DNA of 6,990 nucleotides, taken from assembly GCA_035291025.1 (NCBI GenBank), contig DATDTB010000071.1, positions 1 to 6,990 on the forward strand. The letters are read 5' to 3'. The notes under the pieces were generated by a model. That model searched no databases. It was not told the DNA's origin and saw only the letters and a list, made by a program, of their open reading frames with translations. Shown here piece after piece: positions 4,928 through 6,990 of this stretch (position 1 is the first letter of the stretch; each line of letters opens with the position of its first letter). Origin of the DNA: DATDTB01 sp035291025. GTDB taxonomy: Archaea > Iainarchaeota > Iainarchaeia > JAFGOX01 > DATDTB01. A program made the translations under genes and the position numbers.

Positions 4928-6067
4928 TCAAACGTATTCAATGTCCAAGTCCGCCTTTCCGCCCTTCTTTCCCTTGGCTTCGTCGTATTCCCCGCCTTCC
5001 AGCATTTCCAGGTAAGGAATTCGCCCGCCGCCAATGATGACCATGGCTTGGATGCCTGACTTTGACAGGTTGTCGTCAATCATTGCCCCCCAAATGATGT
5101 GCGCGGAGGGGTGGATTTTTGATGCGACCGCTTCAACGACCATTTCGGCTTCCTTTAACGTCATGTCAGTGCCGCCCGTCACGTTGACTAAGGCGCGGGA
5201 GGCCTCGGAGATGTCAACGTCCAGCAATGGAGACGTAAGCGCGTTTTCAACGGCGTCCAAAGCGCGCGACTCTATCTTGGAGTCCCTCGCGCTTTCCCCG
5301 AGTCCAATCATTGCCGGCCCGCACCTGTTCAGTATGGTGCGCAGGTCAGCGAAGTCCAGGTTGATGAGGCCCGGCTTTGTTATGAGTTCAGTCGTTCCCT
5401 TCACTGCGTTCGTTAGAATCTCGTCGGCTACCTTGAAGGCGCTCTTTATGGGCAGGTCCGGCGCCACTTCGAGCAGCTTGTCGTTGGGTATGAGGATTAT
5501 GGTGTCGCAGGCCTTTCTCAGCTTTGCCAGGCCTTGGAGCGCGTTTTCCATTCTCCGCTTTCCTTCGACAGTGAACGGCAGAGTGACAACGGCGACGCTC
5601 AAGGCCTCCAAGTCCTTCGCGACTTCAGCCACCACGGGCGCGCTGCCCGTCCCGGTCCCGCCGCCGAGGCCGCAGGTAATGAACACCAAGTCCGCGCCCT
5701 TCATTAAGCGTGCGATGTCTTCAATGGACTCCCGCGCCGCGGCCTCGCCCACGTCCGGGTTCGACCCCGCCCCCAGGCCCTGCGTTAGCTCGCGTCCAAT
5801 GAGTAATTTCTTGTCCGCGGTGGTCCCGCTTAGTTGTTGGGCGTCGGTGTTCAACGCGATTGACTCGATGCCGTGGATTCCGACTTCTTGAATCCTGCCA
5901 AGAGTGTTGTTGCCCGCGCCGCCGCACCCAAAAACCTTTATGACCGCGCCGCATTCCTTTAGTATTTTTTCCAGGTCTTCCTCGCCCTTTCCGGCGATTG
6001 TTATCTTTTTCTTCCTGGAGCTTTCTTCCTTGGCTTTCTTGACGGCTTTTTCAACAATAGTCTTCAA
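4928..6067 (-). CDS. ftsZ: Cell division GTPase FtsZ (archaeal)
   Basis: FtsZ is the tubulin-like GTPase that polymerises at mid-cell to form the division ring. Numbered from a TTG start at 6067 (379 residues), the nucleotide-binding loop GCGGAGNN lies at 47-54. The tubulin signature GGGTGTGS lies at 135-142. The T7 loop NLDFADLRT is at 236-244, with the two catalytic aspartates at 238 and 241. All are intact, so it should be an active GTPase. The C-terminus is a Gly/Lys-rich linker ending in LDIEYV, which resembles the short terminal peptide by which archaeal FtsZ binds anchors such as SepF. TTG is chosen because GGGGAGGA lies 6 nt upstream and the following MKTIVEKA-like helix matches archaeal N-termini. 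The frame is open back to an ATG at 6202, but those extra 45 residues are not FtsZ-like. A TATA box at 6197-6189 would give a leader of about 100 nt. Confidence 0.96.
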   Translation of the reverse strand: MKTIVEKAVKKAKEESSRKKKITIAGKGEEDLEKILKECGAVIKVFGCGGAGNNTLGRIQEVGIHGIESIALNTDAQQLSGTTADKKLLIGRELTQGLGAGSNPDVGEAAARESIEDIARLMKGADLVFITCGLGGGTGTGSAPVVAEVAKDLEALSVAVVTLPFTVEGKRRMENALQGLAKLRKACDTIILIPNDKLLEVAPDLPIKSAFKVADEILTNAVKGTTELITKPGLINLDFADLRTILNRCGPAMIGLGESARDSKIESRALDAVENALTSPLLDVDISEASRALVNVTGGTDMTLKEAEMVVEAVASKIHPSAHIIWGAMIDDNLSKSGIQAMVIIGGGRIPYLEMLEGGEYDEAKGKKGGKADLDIEYV

Positions 6068-6073
6068 CGCGAT

Positions 6074-6081
6074 TCCTCCCC
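6074..6081 (-). promoter_or_regulatory. Shine-Dalgarno site of ftsZ
   Basis: GGGGAGGA lies 6 nt before TTG at 6067. It is the strongest such site in the window and fixes a TTG start in preference to upstream ATGs at 6139 and 6202, neither of which has a comparable site. Confidence 0.7.
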
Positions 6082-6188
6082 TTTTCCCATGCAATTCGTT
6101 GTCGTTTTCCCGTGAGTTGATAAAAACAAGGCCTTCCATTAAAGTGCTTTGAGGTGTTTTTTCAGCAAAAAGAATTACTCCTGTAAAC

Positions 6189-6197
6189 ATATAAAAA
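6189..6197 (-). promoter_or_regulatory. TATA box of ftsZ
   Basis: The minus strand reads TTTTTATAT. Transcription would begin near 6167, about 100 nt before the TTG. The box starts only about 8 nt from the end of the IS element, leaving just enough native DNA for a TFB recognition element. Confidence 0.45.
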
Positions 6198-6205
6198 TGC
6201 ATTGC

Positions 6206-6370
6206 GTGACATCCTCCCCCAACTAAAGTTAGGGGCTTCCAGCGCCTATTGCCATTAAAGGCTCATCGCGTGTAGTTCTCGCTTCAACAACCACTGCCTC
6301 GCTTTGAGGGCTTACAAGATTTCCACGAGCTTGACTTCCCGCCTGCCCGGCGGTAGCTCTATTGAGTACG
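6206..6370 (-). ncRNA. Predicted omega RNA scaffold (3' boundary placed, 5' boundary approximate)
   Basis: In characterised IS200/IS605 elements the omega RNA is made from the end of tnpB through the right end, and its last bases, copied from the flanking DNA, are the guide. The same layout is seen here: tnpB tail, right-end hairpin, GGATGTCAC, then flank. The guide would begin at about 6205 and run toward 6188, reading GCAATGCATTTTTATATG. The 5' limit is a guess from family sizes. Confidence 0.45.
6216..6235 (-). repeat. Right-end hairpin of the IS element
   Basis: On the minus strand CCCCTAAC pairs with GTTGGGGG around a TTTA loop. In RNA this is an 8-bp stem with one U-G wobble. The tnpB stop codon lies within it. 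It is the expected subterminal palindrome of the family and also the last stem of the omega RNA. Confidence 0.75.
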
Positions 6371-6990
6371 TTCCTTGCAGCATTCAAGTCACGGTCTAGC
6401 ACTAAACCACACTCGCACTCATGCATTCTGTCAGCAAGAGTTTTTAACACTAACAGACCACAACTCGAACACTGCTGTGTCGTGTTCTTGGCGTCCACGA
6501 ACACTATAGTACTACCAGCTTCCACCGCTTTGTAGTACAACATGCCCGTGAACGAACCCCAAGAAACGTCACTAATCGACTTAGACAACCGCGGATTCTG
6601 CAACATGTTGGCGACGCGCAAGTCCTCCAAGGCAATCAATGAATATGAATTAACCAGCCAACGACTAGCCTTGTGCAAGAAGTCTTTTCTAGCGTTGGCG
6701 ACGCGTTCGTGGACGAGTGCAACTCTCAGCTTCTGCCTCCCGCGATTACTCGAACCACGTTTTTTCCTAGACAGCCTGCGTTGCTCTAAAACTAGTTTTT
6801 CCTCGCGCTTCCTCAAATGCCTCGGGTTTCCCACAACCAAGCCATTGGAAAGGGTTGCAAACTTTTCCAAGCCCAAGTCAACTCCAACCATTGGACCACC
6901 GTGAACTGGGGCTGGCTTTTCAGGCACGTCCACGACAAAACAAGCAAACCACTTACCACTAGGCTCTCTTTTGAGAGTGAGAGTCTTTAC
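6229..6990 (-). CDS. tnpB: TnpB (IS605 OrfB) RNA-guided nuclease, 5' end outside the window
   Basis: TnpB is an omega-RNA-guided DNA nuclease that keeps IS200/IS605 elements in place. The frame is open to the window edge: before GTG at 6933 it reads VKTLTLKREPSGKWFACFVV, a typical TnpB segment, so the start is outside and the GTG is not it. The RuvC parts are intact: Asp in VGVDLG (codon 6879-6877), Glu in IALEDLR (6627-6625) and Asp in DRDLNAARN (6390-6388). A four-cysteine zinc finger (CSSCG ... CECG) precedes the last one. A lysine/arginine-rich helix (RKREEKLVLEQRRLSRKKRG) follows RuvC-I as usual. About 45 residues beyond the last motif (GQAGSQARGNLV to GAGSP) form the loose tail that overlaps the omega-RNA-coding DNA in this family. 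The TAA lies inside the right-end hairpin. With all catalytic residues present, this is not one of the nuclease-dead TnpB-derived repressors. Confidence 0.93.
   Translation of the reverse strand, partial: VKTLTLKREPSGKWFACFVVDVPEKPAPVHGGPMVGVDLGLEKFATLSNGLVVGNPRHLRKREEKLVLEQRRLSRKKRGSSNRGRQKLRVALVHERVANARKDFLHKASRWLVNSYSLIALEDLRVANMLQNPRLSKSISDVSWGSFTGMLYYKAVEAGSTIVFVDAKNTTQQCSSCGLLVLKTLADRMHECECGLVLDRDLNAARNVLNRATAGQAGSQARGNLVSPQSEAVVVEARTTRDEPLMAIGAGSP

Larger units (their letters stand above)
6206..6990 (-). mobile_element. IS200/IS605-type element (tnpB-bearing), right part only
   Basis: The 3' portion of tnpB is followed by a right-end hairpin and the sequence GGATGTCAC, an arrangement typical of IS200/IS605 (IS1341-like) elements. 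The end at 6206 is set just after the TCAC of that sequence by analogy with the TCAA-type right cleavage sites of the family; it could be off by a few bases. The left end, the target tetranucleotide and any tnpA lie beyond the window. Confidence 0.75.

Noticed and set aside
4535..5059. Plus-strand open frame (174 residues) opposite the 192-residue gene and the end of ftsZ
   Set aside because: It spans two minus-strand genes that fit tightly together and has no own signals.
5034..5891. Long plus-strand open frame (285 residues) opposite ftsZ
   Set aside because: It lies entirely within ftsZ on the other strand, has low-complexity Ser/Ala/Pro content and no ribosome site or promoter. It is a shadow caused by GC-rich codon use.
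6934..6990. Treating GTG at 6933 as the tnpB start
   Set aside because: The frame continues upstream to the window edge and encodes recognisable TnpB sequence, so the gene is simply cut by the window.
6229..6990. A nuclease-dead TnpB-derived repressor acting on the ftsZ promoter
   Set aside because: The Asp, Glu and Asp of the RuvC core and the four zinc-finger cysteines are all present, unlike the known inactive repressors.
1..6990. tRNA, rRNA or CRISPR arrays
   Set aside because: I saw no cloverleaf with a TTC loop, no rRNA-like stretch and no regularly spaced repeats.

Overview
This window is a chromosomal segment from an archaeon. Every supported gene is read from the minus strand, so the biological order runs from high to low coordinates. 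The evidence for Archaea is a P0-type L10 with the archaeal/eukaryotic insertion domain, an archaeal L12 of the P1 kind (N-terminus MEYVYAAMLLHSA), a short NGN-KOW Spt5, a one-helix SecE of Sec61-gamma type, an archaeal FtsZ, TATA boxes of the TTTATAA type and GGAGG Shine-Dalgarno sites. The order ftsZ - secE - spt5 - rpl11 - rpl1 - rpl10 - rpl12 is familiar from euryarchaeal and DPANN-like genomes. I cannot fix the phylum from this sequence.

Reading along transcription: (1) 6990-6206 holds the 3' part of an IS200/IS605-type element. It has a partial tnpB with an intact RuvC core and zinc finger, and the right-end hairpin, which should also be the 3' end of the element's omega RNA. (2) 6197-4928 holds a promoter and ftsZ, whose best start is a TTG at 6067 behind a strong Shine-Dalgarno. 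(3) 4921-3683 holds a tightly packed run: an unrecognised basic, helical 192-residue protein, SecE and Spt5. (4) 3593-3117 is L11. (5) 3100-2020 is an AT-rich two-gene cassette of unknown function, with its own TATA box and probably a leaderless first gene. It is inserted exactly between L11 and the L1 promoter. (6) 2010-1214 is the L1 promoter, an untranslated leader of about 90 nt, and L1. (7) 1212-292 is L10. (8) 242-15 is L12, which ends at a premature-looking TAA with lysine/glutamate tail codons still in frame beyond it.

The core genes form one informational block: the ribosomal stalk (L11, L10, L12), L1, the transcription processivity factor Spt5, the translocon subunit SecE and the division protein FtsZ. 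Core genes are GC-rich: two 60-base lines I counted, one each in L1 and ftsZ, gave about 57-60%. Two lines inside the cassette gave about 27-30%. This contrast, together with the different start mode, marks the cassette as probably foreign. The observations most worth a second look are the cassette, the interrupted L12 tail, the tail-less L10, and the TnpB element whose predicted guide would be copied from the ftsZ promoter.
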